Positions 46,661 to 55,681 of a DNA stretch of 64,000 nucleotides are shown piece after piece (position 1 is the first letter of the stretch; the number at the start of each line of letters is the position of its first letter). The notes beneath the pieces were generated by a model that saw nothing but the letters and a program-made list of their open reading frames with translations, made no database searches and was not told the DNA's origin. Source of the DNA: Pleurocapsa sp. FMAR1 (GTDB taxonomy: Bacteria; Cyanobacteriota; Cyanobacteriia; Cyanobacteriales; Xenococcaceae); NCBI RefSeq assembly GCF_963665995.1, contig NZ_OY762512.1:4464001-4528000 (forward strand), given 5' to 3'. Both the position numbers and the translations under genes were made by a program.

Positions 46661-47568
46661 GTGCCTGGGAGTAGGGTAGGTCAGGAGTATTACTACTCCC
46701 TTCCCCCCGTAGAACCGAACGTACAGGTTTCCAAGTATTCGGCTCAAGCATTTACTACGATTTTGTTGTAATACTAATTGACTATACATAGCTCTTTTTT
46801 ATTTTCCTTTATTGTTAGGAGGTTTCTATATTCCATTTACTCCTTCAACCTTACTTCCAGGATATATATCAAGCTCTAAGTTACGTTTGGATTAAAAGGC
46901 AACCATCTAACTTTTCCTTAGATTTAATCTTTCGTATACTTCAAAATATAGTAGTTAACACCTGTGTTCACGTCAGCATCCTTTCAGATCGGGTATATAC
47001 CCTATTCACCGAGTTATTGATTCCTCTTATCTTTCGATATAGTGACATTAGCTTTTTGAAGGTGAGGGGTGGCTCTGTTTAAGAGCCATACCCAATCACC
47101 TTGTTGAACTATCCTACTCCCTCTCAAGAATTACACCTTCCTTACGGTTGGTTTACTCCGAAGAGACTTGATAGGGTTTTTCCTGTTCCGCATTTTTGAG
47201 ATACGACATATTTAGATTCCTGCTTTACTCCTATTAATCGATATTCGCGGTAGTCTATAATTTCCAAGTTCAGGGAAAATTATGTAAATTCAAATCAAAG
47301 GGTTGAATTTCTGAATATCTACACCCTAAACATCGTCATTGGGTGTTCTGTATTGTAGAAGCCTCATCACAGATTCACAAATGTTAATCATATATGTCTT
47401 ACCCTAGCCCATAAACCAATAGATGTTTTATTGATATTGGTACATTTAACCTTCTAGCTGTGAGACATTTCTGTTACCAGTAATGCCCCTTCAGGCGGGT
47501 ACAGCCTTGACTACTAGGCTGGAGTCTTTCTGAGGGACTCACTCTTAAATGCGACTTTCAGGTCGCAC
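46661..47568 (-). mobile_element. Group II intron without an encoded reverse transcriptase
   Basis: Read on the minus strand, the element starts GTGCGACCTGAAAGTCGC (47568 down), the conserved GUGYG 5' end with a TGCGAC/GTCGCA stem. Near the other end a domain V hairpin is readable at 46745-46711: GAGCCG...AAAC...CGTTCGGTTC with the catalytic AGC-like triad region. A domain VI-like hairpin with GGGAGTAG/CTACTCCC arms follows, and the 3' end is near 46661 (...GGCAC). At about 908 bases it has no room for, and shows no trace of, a maturase ORF in any frame. Exact 3' junction is approximate. It lies in the 5' leader of the NahK-like gene. Confidence 0.82.
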
Positions 47569-47763
47569 TGAACTTAATACACTGTAACTATAAAAAATTA
47601 AATATATTTGCAGTTATATGTAATCTTTAGCATAAATAGGTATTTATATTTAGATATAGACTAATCAAAAAACTAACTAGATTAGCTTTATGATGAAAAA
47701 TTAAGTGTAAGCACTGATTTGGTCTACCAAAAAAATTGTGTAAGTGTTAGGGAGTAGGATTTT

Positions 47764-48768
47764 ATGGCTGTATCTACCAGGGTTAATGGAGTGCTAAGTC
47801 CTGGTGCTTGTTTGGCAAGTGGTGAATATAGAATCAACAAACCTTTGGGACAAGGAGGCTTTGGCATTACTTACCAAGGCATCGACACCAGATTAAATCG
47901 CGCCGTAGCGGTAAAAGAATTTTTTCCCGAAGGCTGCTGGCGAGAGGGTCAAACGGTAGTATCCGCAGGTAAGTGGAACTATGATACTTACAGCAATGCT
48001 AAACAAAAATTTCTCCTGGAAGGTCAAACTTTAGGACAGTTTAATCATTCGGGAATTGTTCAGGTTTTCTATTATTTCGAGGAGAATAACACTGCCTACA
48101 TGGTAATGGAGTATCTTCAGGGAAAAACTCTGGCGCAACTGCTCAAACAACGTCAGGGTAAACTACCCCAAGCAGAAGCTTTGAAATATATCGCCAAAAT
48201 TAGCGCAGCCTTAGAAGTTTTACATCAGGCTCAATTTTTACATCGGGATATCAAGCCAGATAATATTATGCTGGCAAATGATGGCAGGGTCGTATTGATT
48301 GATTTTGGCGCAGCTAGGGACTTTACCGCCAGCAGCACCGATAAATATTCGACAATGTTGACTCCTGGTTATGCACCCCTAGAACAGTATGGGCGTAAGC
48401 TTAAGTATGGGGCATTTACAGATATGTATGCCCTAGGTTCAACTTTATACCATCTATTAACTGGAAAAGCTCCCGTTTCCGCCATTGAAAGAGCAGCAGG
48501 AGTTAAACTAAAAACTGTTAAAGAGATTGCCCCCCAGGTTAATTCTCATGTAAGTGAAGCGATCGCCAAAGCTATGATTATGGATGTAACTAAAAGATTA
48601 CAGTCGGTTAGCGAATTTTTAGATTTATTATGTTTAGATAGTAAACTACCTGTAAAAATCAACTCCAACAATTTTTATCGTGCAGTAACAGATCCCTGGA
48701 ACGCTTTTAATCATGCAGAGGCTGTTTATGCTCGGCAAGCTTATGCCAAAACCAGTAAATGGTTTTAG
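47764..48768 (+). CDS. Ser/Thr protein kinase, first gene of a kinase-GTPase operon
   Basis: 334 residues, soluble. Gly-rich loop GQGGFGITYQG, catalytic K51 in VAVKEFFPEG, HRDIKPDN (160-167), DFG (180-182) and the TPGYAPLEQYG activation segment; all key residues are present, so it should be active. There is no membrane segment or sensor domain; the tail after 290 is short. Its last 10 bases overlap the start of the GTPase gene, so the products are made together. Its role is inferred to be phosphorylating one of its two partners. Confidence 0.92.
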   Translation: MAVSTRVNGVLSPGACLASGEYRINKPLGQGGFGITYQGIDTRLNRAVAVKEFFPEGCWREGQTVVSAGKWNYDTYSNAKQKFLLEGQTLGQFNHSGIVQVFYYFEENNTAYMVMEYLQGKTLAQLLKQRQGKLPQAEALKYIAKISAALEVLHQAQFLHRDIKPDNIMLANDGRVVLIDFGAARDFTASSTDKYSTMLTPGYAPLEQYGRKLKYGAFTDMYALGSTLYHLLTGKAPVSAIERAAGVKLKTVKEIAPQVNSHVSEAIAKAMIMDVTKRLQSVSEFLDLLCLDSKLPVKINSNNFYRAVTDPWNAFNHAEAVYARQAYAKTSKWF

Positions 48769-49751
48769 AGAATATGGAACTCGAAAATATCAAGATTGCA
48801 ATGTTAGGCACTAGTGGTGCAGGAAAAACCAGCTATTTGCTGGGAATGTATGCGGTAATGCAAACGGGAATTCAAGGATTTACCCTTGCAGCCCAAGACA
48901 TGGACTCAGATTTAGAACTAACCCAAAGATGGGAAAAATTAATTTCTCTTGAGGGAGAAGACCGTTGGCCCACACCTAATGCAGCGACCATAGAATACTA
49001 TAAGTTTGACTTTAGCTACGGCTATCGTCCTTTGATGGGATTTGAATGGCTAGATTATCGGGGTTTAGCATTAAGCGATCGCTCTACAGAGCAAGATGTA
49101 TCAGACTTGGTTCAGTATATAACTGAATCCGAGTGTTTATTTCTGTGCCTCTCAGGGGAACATCTAGTCAATGAAATTACTCCTAACACCGTGCGGGAAT
49201 TAAAAAGCGATCGCCTGAATCAGTTTATTCAGCAATATGTGAGCGTCAAAAAAAATCCTAGCCTCCAAAAACCTTTTCCGATAGCGATCATCATCACTAA
49301 ATACGATCTTTGCCATCATCGAGAAAGAGATGACATTATTAGCGACGTTAAAAAACTGTTCCAAGCACTATTTACTCCCAACTCAGGCTGGCTAGTTATG
49401 ATTTGCCCTGTAAGTTTGGGACGAGAATTGTGTGACGATCCCAATGGGGGAAAAATTATTCCTGTCAATGCTCATCTGCCAATTGTCTTTGCTATTTATG
49501 CCCAGCTAAGAGCTAATAATTTAAAGTTAAAAGCACAGCTAGAGCATCAAACTGTAGCTGTTAACGCCCTCAAGCAGACAAACCCGATTGTCCAGCTATT
49601 AAAAGCCTCAGAATTAGAAGAACAGACTACCCAACTGCAAACCTTTGAAAGCGAAATTATTGCTATTGAAGAGAATATGAAGCTTTTGTCTCAGGAATTA
49701 CAGCAGGCTTCTTTGTACTTTAACGGCAGCGAGGTAACAGCCGATGTCTAG
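48759..49751 (+). CDS. TRAFAC-type GTPase, second gene of the operon
   Basis: 330 residues. P-loop GTSGAGKT (17-24), DYRG (99-102) as the G3 motif after FEWL, and TKYD (180-183) as the G4 specificity motif, so GTP binding is likely. The C-terminal 80 residues are helical and probably coiled coil (KLKAQLEHQTVAVNALKQ). It resembles the double-GTPase-type proteins found in NTPase-centred conflict systems of cyanobacteria and actinobacteria. It overlaps the kinase gene by 10 bases and the next gene by 8. An alternative ATG lies at 48774. Confidence 0.85.
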   Translation: MVLENMELENIKIAMLGTSGAGKTSYLLGMYAVMQTGIQGFTLAAQDMDSDLELTQRWEKLISLEGEDRWPTPNAATIEYYKFDFSYGYRPLMGFEWLDYRGLALSDRSTEQDVSDLVQYITESECLFLCLSGEHLVNEITPNTVRELKSDRLNQFIQQYVSVKKNPSLQKPFPIAIIITKYDLCHHRERDDIISDVKKLFQALFTPNSGWLVMICPVSLGRELCDDPNGGKIIPVNAHLPIVFAIYAQLRANNLKLKAQLEHQTVAVNALKQTNPIVQLLKASELEEQTTQLQTFESEIIAIEENMKLLSQELQQASLYFNGSEVTADV

Positions 49752-50994
49752 ACAAAATTGGGCAGCAATTGTTTATGGACGTAGTTTTCATCTAGATTTT
49801 CGCTATATTACTGTTCCCCATGATTTTACCGACCAAGACATCACCTGGGCATCAGCCTATATCTTAGCCACAACTCATCAGGCTCGTAACCTTGCCAATC
49901 ACCCTCGTTGGTCATTATTCAAAAATAATTCTTACTGCATTGTTGGTGTTACCTGCATGGTAAGAGATTTGATGGAATTTGGACAAGATTCAGTCGAAGT
50001 GATGGCAAAAGATGACCAGGGTAGACCACTATATGTATTTGTTGGTTATGTTACTCCGTTGAGTAAGGGAAAAAATATCCTTAATTTTCCTGCCTATACA
50101 GAAAAACACCTGGGGGGTTTTAAACCTCTTTATCAACAAATGGAAAAGGTGTGGTTGGTTAAAGATTATGACCAGAAAAGTAGACAACCTCTGCTGAGTC
50201 AATATCAATCATTGAACTCTTCTGTAGAATTGATTCAGGTAGATACAAAAATTGATTCCATTCCCAGAATAAATAGTCTTCTAAAACAGCCTGACAAAAT
50301 ATATTCCTGGTGCAACTCAAACCAGCAAAATAATCAGCTATGGATGGCTGCTGCTAAATGTTCAGTTGAAACTTCTCTATGTTTAAACATCAAAGCAAAA
50401 GTTATTTCTAATAGTCCTTTTTTAAATCAGACTATCACTCAACTAGATGGTTTTACTATCAGCGATCGCTATCTTGATGCGCATTCCCTTGCGAGGCAGC
50501 GCGGTCTTGTTGGTTTCCGACAAAGAGCGACTGCCGAGGGCGCGCCTAACGGCGACGCGGTGAAGCAGTCCGTTGCGAGTCAGCGCGTTGTGGGGGTTCC
50601 CCCCATTGTAGCGACTGACGAGGGCGCGGAGGTTCCCTCCGTTGTAGGAACTGCTGAACCCTCTAGGGGGTCGCATCGCATTTCCACCCAAAAACTCCGT
50701 TTAGCTTCGACGCAAGCGAATCATCACAAGCAAACATTAAAGCCTAAACATCCTCAGACTCATCAGTCGTTGCCCCAGATAATTTCAACCAGGGCAAAAA
50801 AAGATTTTGACCTAACTTTAAAACAGGCTGCTAAAGTAACAACCGCAAGCCAGGAATTAATTAATAACTTTACCAATCAATTTGACCAACCCTCAGAGAT
50901 TATTCCCAAAATAGATAAATCTAGTGATATAGAGAATTTTGGCTTCAAAACTAAAATACACTCACCCACTACAGTTAAGAAAGATTGGTTTTAA
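49744..50994 (+). CDS. Unknown protein, third gene of the kinase-GTPase operon
   Basis: 416 residues. The first 210 look like a folded domain (AAIVYGRSFHLDFRYITVP, DITWASAYILATTHQARNLA, NNSYCIVGVTCMVRDLMEFG) with no motif I know. Residues about 245-315 are encoded by a GC-rich repeat (50476-50690) and include SVASQRVV, also found in the TPR protein at 432-439. The tail is polar. Strict overlap with the GTPase gene (8 bases) argues for a physical or functional complex. A GTPase-associated effector or GAP-like role is only a guess. Confidence 0.7.
   Translation: MSRQNWAAIVYGRSFHLDFRYITVPHDFTDQDITWASAYILATTHQARNLANHPRWSLFKNNSYCIVGVTCMVRDLMEFGQDSVEVMAKDDQGRPLYVFVGYVTPLSKGKNILNFPAYTEKHLGGFKPLYQQMEKVWLVKDYDQKSRQPLLSQYQSLNSSVELIQVDTKIDSIPRINSLLKQPDKIYSWCNSNQQNNQLWMAAAKCSVETSLCLNIKAKVISNSPFLNQTITQLDGFTISDRYLDAHSLARQRGLVGFRQRATAEGAPNGDAVKQSVASQRVVGVPPIVATDEGAEVPSVVGTAEPSRGSHRISTQKLRLASTQANHHKQTLKPKHPQTHQSLPQIISTRAKKDFDLTLKQAAKVTTASQELINNFTNQFDQPSEIIPKIDKSSDIENFGFKTKIHSPTTVKKDWF
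50476..50690. repeat. GC-rich dispersed repeat inside the third operon gene
   Basis: Shares with 25950-25992 (reverse complement) a near-identical block of about 43 bases at 50567-50610 and contains GCATTCCCTTGCG as in the toxin insertion at 36187. It is translated without a stop. Confidence 0.75.
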
Positions 50995-51499
50995 TAACCT
51001 GAGTTCGACCAGAATAATCATGAGTGTTAACACGAGCCAACGTCTCACGGTTTTTCAGTATTTCTGATCTCTGACCTCTGACCTCTGACCCCCCATAATT
51101 AAGGTATTCATCGAACTCACATTTAATACTTAAATTCAGGGTAAGAAAAAATCTTGACAAATGAAGTCGTCGTTAATCATAGTCCGCGATCGCTATCTAA
51201 GCTAGAAGATTTACTGGTAATTCGGTGTCAAAAATTGTCAAAACAACAATATTTGGTGAAAGGATGAACTTATTATCATTGGTGAGCGATGACTAGAGCA
51301 ATTTAATTTAACTATTCATCCGTACTTGATATTGGATCTAAATCACAGCTTTTTTATCAATCTGCTTTTAATTTATAAATACCGTATTAATTATTTGAGC
51401 AGTTGGATAAATTCCATTAAATGAAATTTATCCAGCTTAATAAAATCGCCCTATTTAATAAATTGTTAAACCAACTGCATATTGATTGGTAATTATAAA
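50995..51499. other. 505-base intergenic region
   Basis: Downstream of the kinase-GTPase operon. It contains a TCTGACC heptamer array (51063-51090) and otherwise AT-rich sequence with the promoter of the c-di-GMP gene. No gene seen. Confidence 0.55.
51063..51090. repeat. Heptanucleotide tandem repeat TCTGACC x3 plus variant
   Basis: TCTGATC followed by three TCTGACC units, in the intergenic region after the kinase-GTPase operon. Confidence 0.8.
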
Positions 51500-54010
51500 A
51501 TGTTCTATGAAATGCAATTTAAGCCAGGGAAAATAGTTCAGCTAACTGAAAATAATTGTGACTCTAGCTCTATACTTTTATTAGAAAAAATATATGATGC
51601 AGCTATTATTTTTGATGATAGCCGTAATTGTATCTTCTTAAATCCTGCTGCTGAACAAGTATTAGGCGATCGCGCTGATATTTCTCTTATAGGAGACTGG
51701 ATTCGCTCTAAAACTCAAGATCTCGTGCAGCAAGTTTTAAGTTTTAAGGTGGAAGAATTACCATTAAGAATTACTGCCCTTGAAGATAATCAGCATAATA
51801 AATTAGAGGTGAGTCTAAGTAAGCTAGATGTGTCAGAGGAGTTTTTGCAAGAGTTAAATCAGCAAAAATCTTTAGCTATTCGCGAACCAAAGGTAAAGCC
51901 TGAGTATGCACCGATAGAAGATATTATCGACTTGACCGCCACCAAAAGTGTCAGTTACGATCGCCTGACGGGCTTGCCTAGCTATAATTTATTATTAGAA
52001 AATATTGAACAAGAAATCTGTTTTGCTCAAGAAAAGCTGGGGTATGAGTTTGTAATTTTATTTGTTGATATTAATCGTTTCAAAGTAATTAATAGCAGCT
52101 TGGGGAGAATATTGGGCGATCGCCTGTTAATTGCCATTTCTGAAAGATTACAAGCTTGTTTACGTTCTCACGATTTTATTGCCCGTATGGGGAATGACGA
52201 ATTTGCTATTTTACTGAGTAATGTTGAACATTTGAACTATGCTACTAATGTAGCAGAAAGAATCCAGCAAGAGCTAGGTGTACCTTTTAATCTGGATGGC
52301 TATGAAGTTTTTATTGAAGCTAGTATTGGTATTGCTCCAGGAAATAAAGATTATACTAAACCCGAATATTTATTAAGAGATGCTGAATTAGCGGTGTCTG
52401 ATGCCAAAAGGCATAGTAAATCTCATTATCAAATATTTAATCAGTCAATGCGCGGTAAAGCGTTGACTTTGCTACAGCTTGAACATGATTTAAGAAGAGC
52501 AATTAAAGGAAAAGAATTCATTCTGCACTATCAGCCCATAATATCTTTGGGCAGCAATCAAATAAAGGGTTTTGAAGTACTGGTGCGCTGGCGACATCCA
52601 GAAAAAGGATTGATTCCCCCTGGCAAGTTTATTCCTCTAGCAGAAGACACGGGATTAATTGTTCCCCTTGGTTTTTGGGTACTAGAAGAAGCTTGCAGAC
52701 AAATGTATGACTGGCAAGTTATGTTTGGTGGTTTAGCTGATTGGAAAGTTAGCGTCAACATATCAAGTAAACAGCTAGCTTTATCCAATTTTGTTGCCCA
52801 GGTTAAGCAGGTTTTACAAGAAACTAAGTTAAATCCTCATAACCTTAAGTTAGAAATTACCGAAAGCTCTTTAGTAGAAGACACTCAGCATACTATTGCC
52901 ATCCTGAGAGAGTTAAAAGCGATTGGCATTGAATTTTCCTTGGATGATTTTGGCACAGGTTATTCTTCTTTGAGTTATTTACATCAGTTTCCCTTCGATA
53001 CTTTAAAGATTGACCGTTCTTTTGTTAATAGTATTGGTGATAATGTTGAGAAATTAGGCATTGTGCGCGCAATTGTCACTTTAGCTCGTAATTTGGGCAT
53101 GGATACTATAGCAGAAGGTATTGAAACAGTTAATCAATTGGCTCAATTAAAAGCTTTAAAATGTGAGTATGGCCAAGGATTTTATTTATCTAAACCTTTA
53201 GATAAAGATATCTTAGAAAGCATCATTGCTGCTGAAGTTACTAGTCCAACCCAAACAGAGATAGATGATTATAATTCGCTTTTAGATGAACAAGTAGCTA
53301 GAGAGCAATTATTCTTTCAAATTGAACACCTGCGTCAAGAGTTAGCCGAAGCTAAGTTAGAAAAGGCAGATCTAGAAATCATGTTGGAAACAACTACCGA
53401 ACACGCAGACTTGGTAGAGGCACAGCTACATAATGAAATCTGCGATCGCCAAAAAGCACAAGCTGCCTTAAGTTTGGCAAATAGAGAATTAGAGAAACTA
53501 AGCGTTCTTGATAGCTTAACTCAGGTGGCAAATCGTCGTCGATTTGATGATTATTTAATTACTGAATGGCAGAAGCTCAAACAAGAAAAAGCTCCTTTGG
53601 CACTGATTTTAGGCGATATAGACTATTTCAAATTCTACAATGATACTTATGGTCATCCCATTGGTGACTACTGTTTGCAACAGGTAGCATTAGCGATTGA
53701 ATGTGTAATTGAATCTACTCCTGGTTTGGTAGCTCGTTATGGTGGGGAAGAATTTGGAATTATTTTGCCTAATGCTAATAAGCAACAAGCCCTAAGAGTA
53801 GCTCAAAAGATCGCCGTTAGCGTTAGCCAACTGCATATTGCTCATCAAAATTCTTTGGTTAGTGAATATGTGACTATTAGTCTAGGTGTACATAGCCTAA
53901 TACCTAACTTTGATACTGCACCCGATCTTATAGTTGCTTTGGCAGATAAAGCACTTTATGAAGCAAAAGAGCAAGGAAGAAATCAGGCTTGTTTGTATAC
54001 TGCCGAATGA
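51500..54010 (+). CDS. PAS-GGDEF-EAL-coiled coil-GGDEF cyclic-di-GMP protein
   Basis: About 836 residues from ATG 51500 (an in-frame TTG six codons up is less likely). A short PAS-like segment (about 30-110) precedes a first GGDEF domain reading GNDEF (231-235) with RSHD I-site five residues before it, then an EAL domain with EVLVRW (359-364), NISSKQ, EITESS, DDFGTGYSSL and EGIE. A coiled coil (600-665) leads to a second GGDEF domain with intact GGEEF (748-752) but no RxxD I-site. So the first cyclase domain is probably regulatory, the EAL may hydrolyse, and the C-terminal one may synthesise c-di-GMP. Positions are from ATG 51500. Confidence 0.9.
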   Translation: MFYEMQFKPGKIVQLTENNCDSSSILLLEKIYDAAIIFDDSRNCIFLNPAAEQVLGDRADISLIGDWIRSKTQDLVQQVLSFKVEELPLRITALEDNQHNKLEVSLSKLDVSEEFLQELNQQKSLAIREPKVKPEYAPIEDIIDLTATKSVSYDRLTGLPSYNLLLENIEQEICFAQEKLGYEFVILFVDINRFKVINSSLGRILGDRLLIAISERLQACLRSHDFIARMGNDEFAILLSNVEHLNYATNVAERIQQELGVPFNLDGYEVFIEASIGIAPGNKDYTKPEYLLRDAELAVSDAKRHSKSHYQIFNQSMRGKALTLLQLEHDLRRAIKGKEFILHYQPIISLGSNQIKGFEVLVRWRHPEKGLIPPGKFIPLAEDTGLIVPLGFWVLEEACRQMYDWQVMFGGLADWKVSVNISSKQLALSNFVAQVKQVLQETKLNPHNLKLEITESSLVEDTQHTIAILRELKAIGIEFSLDDFGTGYSSLSYLHQFPFDTLKIDRSFVNSIGDNVEKLGIVRAIVTLARNLGMDTIAEGIETVNQLAQLKALKCEYGQGFYLSKPLDKDILESIIAAEVTSPTQTEIDDYNSLLDEQVAREQLFFQIEHLRQELAEAKLEKADLEIMLETTTEHADLVEAQLHNEICDRQKAQAALSLANRELEKLSVLDSLTQVANRRRFDDYLITEWQKLKQEKAPLALILGDIDYFKFYNDTYGHPIGDYCLQQVALAIECVIESTPGLVARYGGEEFGIILPNANKQQALRVAQKIAVSVSQLHIAHQNSLVSEYVTISLGVHSLIPNFDTAPDLIVALADKALYEAKEQGRNQACLYTAE

Positions 54011-54078
54011 TTTTACTAATTACTTAATTACGGTATTTGAGTAGCAAGTGTACAGATATGTCGTACCAAGTTAAATTA

Positions 54079-54126
54079 GCGGTGCGACCCCGCGTCGCCG
54101 ACAGGCGCAAGGGAACGCTCGAATCA
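54079..54126. repeat. GC-rich dispersed repeat, intergenic copy
   Basis: Reads GCGGTGCGACCCCGCGTCG then CCGACAGGCGCAAGGGAACG, closely matching the toxin insertion at 36187-36236 with a few substitutions. It sits between converging genes. Confidence 0.8.
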
Positions 54127-54129
54127 GAG

Positions 54130-54181
54130 TAATGAGTAACGAGTTTTAAGAAATGTCTTAACGTTTACTCGTTACTCATTA
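54130..54181. repeat. 15-bp perfect inverted repeat from heptamer units
   Basis: TAATGAGTAACGAGT (54130-54144) and ACTCGTTACTCATTA (54167-54181) are exact reverse complements with a 22-base spacer. The arms are built of TACTCGT/TACTCAT-type units that reappear at 54291-54311. A hairpin or terminator is possible. Confidence 0.7.
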
Positions 54182-54290
54182 ATTTTCTAAGGCTGAAAGT
54201 CTTTTTTTGTAAGCGTTATAGAACTATAGTCATTCTAATTAGTTGGCGTATAGTAGTTTTGTATTGATAACTAGGTTAAATACTAATCGT

Positions 54291-54311
54291 TACTCGTTAC
54301 TCATTACTCGT
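54291..54311. repeat. Heptanucleotide tandem repeat TACTCGT/TACTCAT
   Basis: Three units TACTCGT, TACTCAT, TACTCGT just after the glycerate kinase gene end. Confidence 0.75.
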
Positions 54312-54337
54312 TACTTTTTCCCAAAACCACTCGGTTG

Positions 54338-55291
54338 CTATTTAAAATAACTATATATTTTGCGATCGCTTTTGATCTCAACCCATAGATCGGCGGTATT
54401 TTTTAAAGGCTTAATAAACAATTCTGGATGAAGAGATTGCCAAAAATATTCTACAAAGCGATCTATTTCTGCATCACTCATGCCTGTTTTTCCTCTGGCA
54501 ATCATTTTATGTTCTGCTTCCGTGCGCCACTGTTTGCTAAGACGATAATCTTCTGGATACAAGACAATTAGATAATCAAGTTTATCCCACAAAGGTAAAT
54601 AAGCCTGTAGACGCTGATTACTATCTAAAGCAAACTGTTTATCTGTTGGGGTGATAATTGGTGCAGGAGAAAGATCGAAGCAACTTTCGGCAATCGGCTT
54701 CACGCCCACAAACCAGCCCTCAAATAGCAAAATATCTGGTTTGGTTATAGCTTCAGGAGTCGTGCTATCGCCTGAACCATTAAACGCCGATTTGTCAAAA
54801 CGAGGCATTAAAATTGGCTCATCACTCGCCTGTAAACACTGTTCAATTATCTGTAACCCCAGGTTAACATCGTGAGTTCCAGGAGGTCCGCGCCAGATTA
54901 AACGAGGATCTTGCTGCTGTAATGCTTGTCTCTCAAGATAGGTAAGATACAGGTCATCAATAGAGAGATTGGCTACAGAAAAATCTAAAGCATTAAGAAT
55001 AAATTTTAAGATGATGCAGAGAGTACTTTTGCCTGTTCCTTGACTTCCTAAAATGCCTGGAATTAATGTTCTGCCTAACTTCTGTCTGGCGATCGCTAAA
55101 TTTAGTGCCAAAGGCAACCATAGTTTAGCTAGATTATCTAAAACCCGGTTTTTGTCTGTTAATCCCAAACCTTGACATAAAGAAATTACTTTAGAAGCTA
55201 AATCTTCTAAAAACGATGACTGCATTTCTTGAGATATAAAATCTGCTAATTTTTGGTTGTCAACCTGTAAGGATAAATTAAACTCAGACAT
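54338..55291 (-). CDS. glyK: D-glycerate 3-kinase, plant type
   Basis: 317 residues. The P-loop GSQGTGKST (82-90) lies in a GRTLIPGILGSQGTGKST context, followed by NLSIDDLYLT, a WRGPPGTHDV motif and LLFEGWFVG, the signature of plant/cyanobacterial glycerate kinase (GLYK), the last enzyme of photorespiration, producing 3-phosphoglycerate from glycerate and ATP in the cytoplasm. Length is normal. Confidence 0.9.
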   Translation of the reverse strand: MSEFNLSLQVDNQKLADFISQEMQSSFLEDLASKVISLCQGLGLTDKNRVLDNLAKLWLPLALNLAIARQKLGRTLIPGILGSQGTGKSTLCIILKFILNALDFSVANLSIDDLYLTYLERQALQQQDPRLIWRGPPGTHDVNLGLQIIEQCLQASDEPILMPRFDKSAFNGSGDSTTPEAITKPDILLFEGWFVGVKPIAESCFDLSPAPIITPTDKQFALDSNQRLQAYLPLWDKLDYLIVLYPEDYRLSKQWRTEAEHKMIARGKTGMSDAEIDRFVEYFWQSLHPELFIKPLKNTADLWVEIKSDRKIYSYFK

Positions 55292-55681
55292 TAATAATAT
55301 TGTGCCTAAAAACAGCTTTGGTTAGCCAACTTACTTGCCACCTGATTTAAATATAATTTGCGTTGTCCACTGACAATATAAGGTTTAGTTGCCCCTTGGG
55401 TAAATTAAGAGTGTAAGGATCTTGGCTGTCATTAAGTTGACGTAGAAAGTCAGTCAGAAATACCACAGGGCGATCGCTATTCCCATAATTTTCTAATTCT
55501 GTCAAAAAGTATGGCGATCGCTATACCATCAACTAAAGCAATTACGATTCTCCAGCTATGTTGAGAATAACGGCTAGGTAAATGTAGCTTGAATAATAAC
55601 AGGCGAGCTAAAAAAATAAGAAGCTAATAGCTTAAAGCTTAAAACTAATAAATTTGAAGGTTGCCAATTTATCTTGAACAT
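55292..55681. other. 390-base intergenic region with a small open frame
   Basis: Between glycerate kinase and DUF1995 on the minus strand. Holds the small frame listed at 55347 and a TATTAGCTTAAAGCTTAAAA-like element near the DUF1995 end. No other feature. Confidence 0.5.
55347..55505 (-). CDS. Small open frame, possible gene remnant
   Basis: About 52 residues with a TTG start: MTELENYGNSDRPVVFLTDF and then RQLNDSQDPYTLNLPKGQLN. The composition is protein-like rather than random and the frame contains two HIP1-bearing segments upstream. There is no ATG and no recognised family; it may be the end of a lost gene between glycerate kinase and DUF1995. Low confidence. Confidence 0.3.
   Translation of the reverse strand: MTELENYGNSDRPVVFLTDFLRQLNDSQDPYTLNLPKGQLNLILSVDNANYI

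Larger units (their letters stand above)
54011..54337. other. 327-base repeat-rich intergenic region
   Basis: Contains the GC-rich repeat copy at 54079-54126, a perfect 15-bp inverted repeat (54130-54181) and a TACTCGT-type array (54291-54311). It lies between two converging genes, so the hairpin may also act as a terminator. Confidence 0.7.

Noticed and set aside
46661-47568. Protein-coding pseudogene in the 1.1-kb gap
   Set aside because: No frame gives protein-like text, while the minus strand shows group II intron 5' end and domain V signatures.
47760-51000. Classical ABC or toxin-immunity system
   Set aside because: No toxin, transporter or immunity-like motif is seen; the P-loop protein has GTPase motifs and its partner is a kinase.
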